Below, in pieces: positions 1 to 7,079 of a stretch of 39,176 nt of DNA (the stretch's first letter is position 1; each line of letters opens with the position of its first letter). Source of the DNA: Actinomycetes bacterium (lineage in GTDB: Bacteria; Actinomycetota; Acidimicrobiia; Acidimicrobiales; Acidimicrobiaceae); contig JAJZFV010000017.1 of assembly GCA_021805205.1 (NCBI GenBank), positions 1-39,176 on the forward strand, read 5' to 3'. A model generated the notes under the pieces. The model was not told the DNA's origin. It did no database searches and saw only the letters and a program-made list of their open reading frames with translations. The translations under genes and the position numbers were made by a program.

Positions 1-166
1 GGCAAAACCAGGACAACTGAGAACCTCGGCCACCTTTTAGTCGGCGACATTACTCAAAATCAAAGATCTTGAATAGCATAGGCCCGAAATCGCACTGTGA
101 GCGTGGATTGCTTAGCAGACTCCTAGACGTAAATCAGGGAGACCAAGAAAGAACGAGGTCGCTTGA

Positions 167-186
167 CCCCTCCCTTACGGAAGGGG
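167..186 (-). terminator. Hairpin after ftsK, probable terminator
   Basis: Read on the minus strand, CCCCTTCC and GGGAGGGG form an 8-bp stem with one U-G wobble and a GTAA (GNRA-type) tetraloop, about 38 bases after the ftsK stop. There is no immediate T tract, but a pyrimidine-rich TTCTTTCTT follows some 12 bases later. On the plus strand the wobble becomes a C-A mismatch, so the structure favours minus-strand RNA. The remainder of bases 1-223 shows no gene. Confidence 0.5.
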
Positions 187-223
187 ATTGCGCTCCCGAT
201 TGTTCAATTACCGAGCCTCTTGG

Positions 224-3200
224 CTAAAAGCCGCCAGCCTCACGTTCATTTTCAAACTCTTCTTTGGTCATCAAAACGATCCTTGGCCGTGAACCCTCTT
301 GAGGTCCCACGATTCCCCGCCGCTCGAGGAGGTCCATGAGCCTTCCGGCACGCGAAAAACCAATTCTCAACTTTCGCTGTAACATCGTCGTTGAGCCAAG
401 CTGCGAGCTAACCACCAACTCAACCGCTGCGTTGAAGAGCTCGTCTCCATCGTCATCGGTGGGGATAAGACTCTGCCTCTCCTCACCTTGTTCCAACCCC
501 TCAATGAAGTTAGCCTTGCCTTGACGAAGCCAAGTGGCTACCACTTTACGGACTTCGTCTTCAGAGACCCAGGGAGCTTGAAGGCGTTGAGGATGGCTAG
601 AAGAGGCTCCTAACATCAACATATCTCCCTTTCCGATCAACCTTTCGGCTCCTGGTTGATCGAGGATTACTCGAGAGTCAGCCAAGGAAGATACAGAAAA
701 TGCCATCCTCGAAGGAATATTAGCCTTTATCAGACCGGTGATGACGTCGACGCTGGGGCGCTGCGTAGCTATCACCAAGTGAATTCCAACCGCTCTAGCC
801 ATCTGTGCAATTCGACAGATCGACTCCTCAACGTCCTTAGCTGCAACCATCATTAGATCGTTCAATTCATCGACCACGACCACGATGTAGGGCAAACGTC
901 GGTACTTCTTCTCTTGAATCGAGTCGAATAGCGGTGAATCGCCGTGGGCGATGGTCTCTGCTGAGATCTCGACCTCGTCGATCTCGATCGAATCGGCCTC
1001 CTCCATCTGATCTAGAATCAAATTGTAAGATGCGAGATCACGTGCTCCGATTTCGCTCAGTAGGTTGTACCTCGACTCCATCTCCCTTACCGCCCAATTC
1101 AACGCGTTAGCGGCCTTCTTGGGTTCGGTAACCACAGGAGTAAGCAGGTGTGGAACACCGTTGTACTGCCCCAACTCCACCCGCTTAGGATCGACCAAGA
1201 TCATGCGTACTTGGTCGGGGGTCGATCGAACCAAGATCGAAGTAAGAATCGAGTTGAGACAGGATGACTTTCCCGAACCGGTTGAACCAGCAATCAGGAC
1301 GTGGGGCATCTCAGCCAAATTTACTAACGTCGCCTTACCAGAAATGTCACGGCCAATGGCTACCGAAAGGGGATGTGTTGCGGCAGCAGCCTCCGGCGAA
1401 GAAAGTACATCTCCAAGTGAGACGGTCAAGCGCTGCTCATTTGGGACCTCAACACCGATAGCGCTTCGCCCCGGAATTGGAGCGAGGATACGAACGTCTG
1501 CGGCTGCCATGGCATATGCAATATCTTTGTGTAGCGAAGTAACCCTAGACACCTTTACGCCAGCGCCTAACTCCAACTCATAGCGTGTTACGGTCGGCCC
1601 TACGGTCATGCCAACTAGGGTCGTCTCCACCTTATGCGAGGCCAACGCCTTGCATAGTACGGTACCACGATTCCACAGCTCATTCTTGTCTAGGCTACGT
1701 ACCTGAGACCTCTTCAGGATCGAGGTCGAGGGGAGTCTCCACTCCACCTTCCCCTCCGTTACATCACTATCTGGTGAATCACTCTGATCGTCATCTGCCA
1801 ACGGACTATAACTATTCTCGTCTACAACGTCTATTGAGGATGTACCGGCTTCACCGAGATCATGGCCTACCTCAAAGCGGTCGTCATTTCCCACAAAGGT
1901 CGACGACTCCAATCGATCTTGTAAAGGTTGGTCGAAGCTATCGGGGGCATCAACGCTCCACTCTCGGTCGACTGATCGATCAACACCTTCATCTTGGTAG
2001 TCGTAGATCAACGGGTTCTTAGGGAGGGTAACCTCACCCGTCGTAGCGCCTTTAGGCTCGTGCGAATCTTGGTTGGAAGTTGCGCCGTGGAGATCTTCGG
2101 GGGACCTCAAATCGATACTTCCCTCAAAGTGAAGTTCTTGGACTAAATGGCCCGAGAGGCCAAAGTCGTGGGGAGATCGATCTTCGGGACCGAATACTTC
2201 GACAAGCTGCTCGTCGCCTTCAAACTCCCCGGCGACGAACTTATCGTCACTAAATTGATCGTAGAGTTCTCTCTCTGGTGGCGAGCCGCCTAGCAAAGGT
2301 CGGGTATCTTCCTTTTTCGCCCGATTAGATCGCAGTCGATCTTTAATTCGATCTCTCTTGCTTTCATATCCCAATGCGCCTCTGTCATCTATGGAAGAGT
2401 TGCCGTCAAAGTTGATGATTGAACCGCTCGCGGTAGCATCAGTTTGAGGTTCCTCGAAGTCACTCGAGGAGTAGGACCTCTCCATGGCGTCAAGGTCAAT
2501 GTAGTCTTGCCTCTGGGCTACTATCCCTTCCGAAGTTGCGCCTTGAACCAATTGGCCCCCTCTAGAGGGATCGACGAATCTACCTGCAACTAAATGACGC
2601 TTCTTCCTCAGAACAGTAAGTGGACCATAACCAGCTAGATCGCTGGCAAAGGTGAGGAGCGACAACGATGCAACTATCACAGCTCCGGTAGGGGAGATTA
2701 TCTTTGAAAGACCCATGAAGAGGCCGTAGGCGATAACTCCGCCACGACGTGAGTAACTAAGAGGCGCTCCGTGGTTGAAGTGGTTCAGTATCGCAGCAAC
2801 GATAACGGCTGCAGAGACTATGGCTCCCCCACCGCTGATAAGGTAGCGCTCTTTTAGAGAACTCCTGACCGCTAAAGCCAGAGCCAAACCATAGTAGGCG
2901 AGATAGACAAAAAGGGCGAATCTAAGGGGACCAAAGAGTACTCCTAGAAGGTGATTGTAGCGATCTCCCAAAACTCCAAAGATCCGAAACGATACCAAAA
3001 GAGAGAGGGCAACTACCCCAAGGATAAAAAGTCCCACGATGTCGCTCTTGATGGGAGTCGACCTAACCTCACTCTTTGAGTGTCTTCCGACAGCGACCTT
3101 AGGGCCACGACTAGGAGTCGATCCCGTGGTTTTGCTCCGAGCGCGAGAGCTTTGGCCCGAAGTAGTAAAGTCGATTATCGGCTTACTGCCACTTCGCCCC

Positions 3201-3346
3201 GAGCTTGAAGCGGCACTTGATGAGGTAGAGCCCCTCGAACGAGTGGAGCTGCTTCGAGATGAAGAGCCCTTGGCAGTGCTCCGAGAAGAGTTCGCCCGTG
3301 CTCGATTTGGATTCTTGGAAGTTCCAGATGAATCTTGACTAACCAG
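224..3346 (-). CDS. ftsK: DNA translocase FtsK/SpoIIIE
   Basis: Septum-anchored ATP-driven DNA pump that moves chromosome ends through the closing division site. With the start proposed here it has 1040 residues. Residues 1-103 are Ser/Arg/Gly-rich and basic; about four membrane helices follow (first one VGLFILGVVALSLLVSF); then an acidic variable linker of about 300 residues; then the motor with Walker A AGSTGSGKSS (Lys near 693) and Walker B VVVVDELNDLMM (near 820). The last 65 or so residues form the winged-helix gamma domain (start EELFNAAVELV-like, RAGRLMDLLERRGIVG). The usual start codons give only GTG at 3037, which has no good ribosome site and begins directly inside the first membrane helix. 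The reading frame stays open upstream with FtsK-like basic composition to a CTG at 3346-3344, nine bases after a perfect AAGGAGG (3362-3356). The family is certain; the CTG start is inferred. Confidence 0.95.
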   Translation of the reverse strand: MVSQDSSGTSKNPNRARANSSRSTAKGSSSRSSSTRSRGSTSSSAASSSGRSGSKPIIDFTTSGQSSRARSKTTGSTPSRGPKVAVGRHSKSEVRSTPIKSDIVGLFILGVVALSLLVSFRIFGVLGDRYNHLLGVLFGPLRFALFVYLAYYGLALALAVRSSLKERYLISGGGAIVSAAVIVAAILNHFNHGAPLSYSRRGGVIAYGLFMGLSKIISPTGAVIVASLSLLTFASDLAGYGPLTVLRKKRHLVAGRFVDPSRGGQLVQGATSEGIVAQRQDYIDLDAMERSYSSSDFEEPQTDATASGSIINFDGNSSIDDRGALGYESKRDRIKDRLRSNRAKKEDTRPLLGGSPPERELYDQFSDDKFVAGEFEGDEQLVEVFGPEDRSPHDFGLSGHLVQELHFEGSIDLRSPEDLHGATSNQDSHEPKGATTGEVTLPKNPLIYDYQDEGVDRSVDREWSVDAPDSFDQPLQDRLESSTFVGNDDRFEVGHDLGEAGTSSIDVVDENSYSPLADDDQSDSPDSDVTEGKVEWRLPSTSILKRSQVRSLDKNELWNRGTVLCKALASHKVETTLVGMTVGPTVTRYELELGAGVKVSRVTSLHKDIAYAMAAADVRILAPIPGRSAIGVEVPNEQRLTVSLGDVLSSPEAAAATHPLSVAIGRDISGKATLVNLAEMPHVLIAGSTGSGKSSCLNSILTSILVRSTPDQVRMILVDPKRVELGQYNGVPHLLTPVVTEPKKAANALNWAVREMESRYNLLSEIGARDLASYNLILDQMEEADSIEIDEVEISAETIAHGDSPLFDSIQEKKYRRLPYIVVVVDELNDLMMVAAKDVEESICRIAQMARAVGIHLVIATQRPSVDVITGLIKANIPSRMAFSVSSLADSRVILDQPGAERLIGKGDMLMLGASSSHPQRLQAPWVSEDEVRKVVATWLRQGKANFIEGLEQGEERQSLIPTDDDGDELFNAAVELVVSSQLGSTTMLQRKLRIGFSRAGRLMDLLERRGIVGPQEGSRPRIVLMTKEEFENEREAGGF

Positions 3347-3355
3347 AGCCGACCG

Positions 3356-3362
3356 CCTCCTT
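3356..3362 (-). promoter_or_regulatory. Strong Shine-Dalgarno that decides the ftsK start
   Basis: AAGGAGG on the minus strand. It is nine bases upstream of CTG (3346) in the ftsK frame and lies inside the short leader predicted from the promoter at 3380-3408. No ATG, GTG or TTG occurs in the ftsK frame between the upstream stop and GTG 3037, so this site argues for initiation at the CTG. Confidence 0.6.
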
Positions 3363-3379
3363 CGTACACCTACTTGTAG

Positions 3380-3408
3380 TTATCGGCTAAATGACTCATA
3401 AACTTTTA
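3380..3408 (-). promoter_or_regulatory. Candidate WhiG/sigma-28-type promoter of ftsK
   Basis: On the minus strand TAAAAGTTT (3408-3400) is followed after 12 bases by GCCGATAA (3387-3380), an exact match to the known FliA/WhiG -10 box and a near-exact match to the -35 (TAAAGTTT). Predicted transcription start is near 3373, leaving a leader of about 27 bases that contains the AAGGAGG. A WhiG-family sigma gene is present at 34595-35389. The sequence match is seen; its use is inferred. Confidence 0.6.
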
Positions 3409-3462
3409 CGTGGTGATCGCCGCAGAGCCAAATAATACAAAACGTGAAATTACAACGACGAA

Positions 3463-3475
3463 ACTCAACTTGAGT
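3463..3475. promoter_or_regulatory. 13-bp palindrome between rnj and ftsK
   Basis: ACTCAA-C-TTGAGT is a perfect inverted repeat with a single central base, about 55 bases upstream of the candidate ftsK -35 box and about 50 bases after the rnj stop. It could be an operator or a chance palindrome; no regulator is assigned. Confidence 0.25.
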
Positions 3476-3523
3476 CTATCAAATAGAACCAAGTCGAGCC
3501 ATCGCTGTCTCTTGAAAGTTACC

Positions 3524-5218
3524 TTAGAGCGCTGTTATGACTGGTATCACCATTGGGCGCATCTTAGAGCGCTTCTCTATCATCTTGGCAGCCGTAGTTC
3601 TAACGTGGCGAGCCAAGGAGTCAACATCATCTCCAATTTCACCGATAGAGGTCTCGATGGTGGCTCTAACCGCATTTTTAATGTCAGCCAAGAGAGCCTC
3701 AATGTGATCTGGAGCATCGTCTGCTAGGTGGACCCAACCCCTAGTGGCGATCTCTACTTCACCGACCATAGTTCTATTGCGAACGTCAACGGCTGCCACC
3801 ACTACCACAAATCCCTCGGTCGATAGCGTCTTTCTATCTCGAAGGGTCGCCTTTGGCAGTCCATCTACTACGCCGTCGACGTAGAGCATGTCTGCTGGTA
3901 CCTTATCGACAATTGCAATATTTCCGTTGGCTAGCTCAACCACGTCGCCATCGCTAGCCACAAGGGTATGGCTCTTATCTTGGCCCATATCTATTGCTAA
4001 GCGCATATGAGAGGTCATGTGGCGATACTCACCGTGAACAGGTACGAAGTTCTTGGGGCGCAAGATGGAGTGAAAGAGGCGTAGCTCATCCCGCTTAGCG
4101 TGGCCTGAGGTGTGAACTTGAGCTATTCCAGCGTGGATAACTCCAGCACCCCTGCGGTGAAGGCCATCTATTACCTTGCCCACGGCCGACTCATTACCCG
4201 GAATAACGTCAGCCGAGATGATCACAACGTCGCCGTCGTCGACTTTGAGGAATCTATTCTCATTTGCAGCCATCAACGAGAGTGCCGAAAGCGGCTCTCC
4301 CTGGCTACCAGTCGACAGAACCAAGACCTGCTCTGGCTCGTATCGGTTGACGTTCTCGATCTCATCTAGGTATTGATCGGGTAAGTGCAAGTTTCCGAGG
4401 GAGCGTGCCAGGGCGATATTCTTGCCCATCGACCTTCCCAATGGAAAGATGATTCTCTTGGAGTCGATCGCGGCGTTTGCTATCTGCTGTATACGGTGGA
4501 TGTGGGAGGCAAAGCAAGTGACGATAATCCTCTTATCGGAATTTACCGCCAACAGTTGGGCCAGAACAGGTCCAATCGCACTTTCAGAGGTGGAGTGACC
4601 CTCCTCTTCAGCATTGGTCGAGTCCGCCAGCAGAAGGTCGATCCCCTCTGATCGAGATATCTCCCCCAATCGAGCCAAGTCCGAGATGCGACCATCCACC
4701 GGTGTTAGGTCAATCTTGAAGTCACCAGAGTGAACGATAACACCAGCAGCCGATCGGATTACTAGCGCAAAAGAATCTGGCACTGAGTGGGTTATGGGAA
4801 CAAACTCCACCTCAAAGTTGCCAATCTTTACCTTCTCGAGGTCTGCAACGGTACGCAAGTTAGCCTTGGGGCGAAGCTGTGCCTCATCGATACGATTAGA
4901 TGCCAGCCCAAGTGCAATAGCAGAGCCATAGATGTCTAACTTCATCTCACGAAGTAGGTACGGAAGAGCACCGATGTGATCTTCGTGGCCGTGGGTTACA
5001 ACAACCCCCACCACCTTCTCTTTATTCTCCACCAAGTAGGTGAAGTCAGGGAGGATTAGATCTACCCCAGGTGTGTCGTGGTTAGGGAACATAAGCCCAC
5101 AGTCGATGATCAAGATTTGATCGTCGACTTCAATCGCTGCGCAGTTGCGACCAATTTCGCCAAGGCCGCCTAAAAAGACGACGCGTGCTGTGGCTGGTGC
5201 TTTACCTTCTTTACTCAA
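3524..5218 (-). CDS. rnj: Ribonuclease J
   Basis: RNase J, a metallo-beta-lactamase/beta-CASP ribonuclease with endonuclease and 5'-3' exonuclease activity in mRNA decay and rRNA processing. It has 564 residues, normal for the family. Visible motifs are GGLGEIGRN near the N-terminus, the zinc-binding THGHEDHIGALPYLL near residue 75, HSGDFKIDLTP near 165, and in the beta-CASP half HTSGHAKRDEL and PVHGEYRHM. The start is TTG, preceded by AAGGA that overlaps the dapA stop codon (start nine bases later), so translation is probably coupled to dapA. The order dapA-rnj-ftsK is conserved in Actinobacteria. With pnp nearby, this stretch carries two major RNA-decay enzymes. Confidence 0.97.
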   Translation of the reverse strand: MSKEGKAPATARVVFLGGLGEIGRNCAAIEVDDQILIIDCGLMFPNHDTPGVDLILPDFTYLVENKEKVVGVVVTHGHEDHIGALPYLLREMKLDIYGSAIALGLASNRIDEAQLRPKANLRTVADLEKVKIGNFEVEFVPITHSVPDSFALVIRSAAGVIVHSGDFKIDLTPVDGRISDLARLGEISRSEGIDLLLADSTNAEEEGHSTSESAIGPVLAQLLAVNSDKRIIVTCFASHIHRIQQIANAAIDSKRIIFPLGRSMGKNIALARSLGNLHLPDQYLDEIENVNRYEPEQVLVLSTGSQGEPLSALSLMAANENRFLKVDDGDVVIISADVIPGNESAVGKVIDGLHRRGAGVIHAGIAQVHTSGHAKRDELRLFHSILRPKNFVPVHGEYRHMTSHMRLAIDMGQDKSHTLVASDGDVVELANGNIAIVDKVPADMLYVDGVVDGLPKATLRDRKTLSTEGFVVVVAAVDVRNRTMVGEVEIATRGWVHLADDAPDHIEALLADIKNAVRATIETSIGEIGDDVDSLARHVRTTAAKMIEKRSKMRPMVIPVITAL

Positions 5219-5226
5219 TTGAATCC

Positions 5227-6144
5227 TTATTTGATATTTAGCTTGGAACGAGAGATAGCCAGTTCATCGACTACCCTCTTTGCCACTTCTTCGTGGCCTT
5301 TTGGAGCATCGCCCATAGGTAGGCGACACCTTCCTACATTCATACCTAGGTAGTTCATAATAACCTTGGTAGGAATAGGATTTGGAGCAACCTCTCCAGT
5401 TTCGTATTCGTAAGACGACAAAAGTGCTTGGTTGACCTCTATCGCCCTTCTGTTATCACCTTTAGAAAACGCCTCGATCATATCCCGAAATAGGTCTGTA
5501 GCCCAGTGGGTAGCCACGCCGATTACACCAACTGCACCGACAGAGAGCAGAGGCAGAGTCAAGGAGTCATCACCGCTATAGACGTCAAAGTAACTTGGTA
5601 GCCCTGGAATAAGTGCTGCGGTAGCAGATGGGTCGCCAGCTGCATCCTTTAGAGCCACAACGTTAGCGTGGTCAGCAATCACCCTCTTTAGAGTCGATGC
5701 CGCCACCTTTCGACCGGTCCTTATTGGTATGTCGTAGACAAAAACAGGCAACGAGGTAGCTGAGGCCATGGCATCGAAGTGGCCATAGATACCACTTTGA
5801 GGTGGACGGTTGTAGTAGGGTGCGACCGCTAAGATTCCAGCCACACCAGCATTAGTGGCGCGCTTTGTCATTGTGATCGAGTGGGCCGTCTCATTGGAGC
5901 CAGAACCAGCGATGATAGGAATCGTTAACTCGCTAGCCAAGGTCTCCCAGAGGGTTATCTTCTCTGGATCAGTTAAAGTCGATGCTTCGCCGGTTGTTCC
6001 AGATATGACTAGGGCGCTATTTCCATCTGCCGCGAGCTTCTTGGCCAATTTGACGGTTGCATCGATATCGAGCTCATCATTGCTATCGAAGGCCGTAACC
6101 ATAGCCGTAATAACTGCACCGAATTGGTCTAGCGCGGCACCCAT
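5227..6144 (-). CDS. dapA: 4-hydroxy-tetrahydrodipicolinate synthase
   Basis: Condenses pyruvate with aspartate semialdehyde, the first committed step of the lysine/diaminopimelate pathway. An upstream start would add 18 residues, but ATG 6144 has AAGGAGT just before it and begins the family-typical sequence MGAALDQFGAVITAM, giving 305 residues. Family motifs are SGTTGEASTLT (substrate loop), PYYNRPPQSGIYGHF (Tyr of the catalytic relay), VYDIPIRTGRK (catalytic Tyr) and VALKDAAGD (Schiff-base Lys). dapB lies immediately upstream. About 100 AT-rich bases separate dapB from this start, room for a separate promoter though no clear box is seen. Confidence 0.96.
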   Translation of the reverse strand: MGAALDQFGAVITAMVTAFDSNDELDIDATVKLAKKLAADGNSALVISGTTGEASTLTDPEKITLWETLASELTIPIIAGSGSNETAHSITMTKRATNAGVAGILAVAPYYNRPPQSGIYGHFDAMASATSLPVFVYDIPIRTGRKVAASTLKRVIADHANVVALKDAAGDPSATAALIPGLPSYFDVYSGDDSLTLPLLSVGAVGVIGVATHWATDLFRDMIEAFSKGDNRRAIEVNQALLSSYEYETGEVAPNPIPTKVIMNYLGMNVGRCRLPMGDAPKGHEEVAKRVVDELAISRSKLNIK

Positions 6145-6245
6145 TTGACTCCTTAGCACTTGAAACAAGAGAAGATCTACCGAAGATGGATAAGCCATCT
6201 AGTAGACAACTTTTATTCTAGTAAAAATTTATGATACGGAAACGA

Positions 6246-7067
6246 TTACCCGAGCAAACCATCGACGACAGAGTCCAGACCCATAACAAGGCCATCTAAG
6301 TCGAATATGCCTTTTACTGCCATGATGACGCCTGGCATGAACGAGGTCCTATCGTATGAGTCGTGGCGGATAGTCAAAGTCTGACCAGTAGTACCAAAGA
6401 TAGCCTCCTGGTGGGCGACCATTCCAGCGATCCTCAAGGAGTGAATATTTACTCCCCCTTGATATCGATGGCCTCTGGCCCCCTCGAGCTCTCTTTTGGT
6501 TGGATCGGCGTCAAATTCAGCACCTTTGGCCGCCGCAATCCTCTTTGCAGTCGCAAGGGCGGTTCCGCTCGGAGCATCAACCTTGCGATTGTGGTGCAAC
6601 TCCACCACCTCCGCGGTTTCAAAGAACTTTGCTGCCATCTCTGCGAACTTCATCATCAGAATCGCACCGATTGCGAAGTTAGGGGCTATAAGACAATTGG
6701 CTTCGGACTTATCGAAGGCCATGGTGAGCTCTTTGATCTGCGCGTCGGTAAGCCCGGTGGTTCCAATCACCATGTGGATTCCAGCACTAGCACAGTAGAG
6801 GGCGTTTTCAAAGCAGGCGCTGGCCTCAGTGAAGTCGACTGCGACGTCGACTTCCCCATGGACTATGGCCTCTCGTTGCCCATCTACTACTATTCCGGTA
6901 CCGAGGATAGAGGTAGCGTGGCCCAAGTCGATCCCGGCCAACCTTGGATCGAGCGCCTTTGTTAGCTCTAGGGCCGGATCTGCGACTACTGCTTTGCAGA
7001 CGCTAATCCCCATCTGCCCACCGGCTCCAAAGACTGCTACCTTGATTGGTCGATCTAATTGTGCCAC
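6246..7067 (-). CDS. dapB: 4-hydroxy-tetrahydrodipicolinate reductase
   Basis: NAD(P)H-dependent reductase acting just after DapA in diaminopimelate/lysine synthesis. It has 273 residues. The N-terminal Rossmann motif is VAVFGAGGQMG. The catalytic stretch ELHHNRKVDAPSGTA, near residue 160, contains the His-His pair and Lys of the family signature, and GTTGLTDAQ matches the central motif. The start is GTG, 12 bases after the pnp stop, so it is probably in the same transcript as pnp. Confidence 0.96.
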   Translation of the reverse strand: MAQLDRPIKVAVFGAGGQMGISVCKAVVADPALELTKALDPRLAGIDLGHATSILGTGIVVDGQREAIVHGEVDVAVDFTEASACFENALYCASAGIHMVIGTTGLTDAQIKELTMAFDKSEANCLIAPNFAIGAILMMKFAEMAAKFFETAEVVELHHNRKVDAPSGTALATAKRIAAAKGAEFDADPTKRELEGARGHRYQGGVNIHSLRIAGMVAHQEAIFGTTGQTLTIRHDSYDRTSFMPGVIMAVKGIFDLDGLVMGLDSVVDGLLG

Positions 7068-7079
7068 GCTCTTTAACTT

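Noticed and set aside
1065..1583. 172-codon plus-strand frame antisense to ftsK
   Set aside because: It mirrors the conserved motor domain of ftsK, has no ribosome site and shows no familiar sequence.
3176..3183. Second GCCGATAA on the minus strand, inside the ftsK N-terminal coding region
   Set aside because: No TAAA-like -35 at the right distance; probably a coding coincidence.
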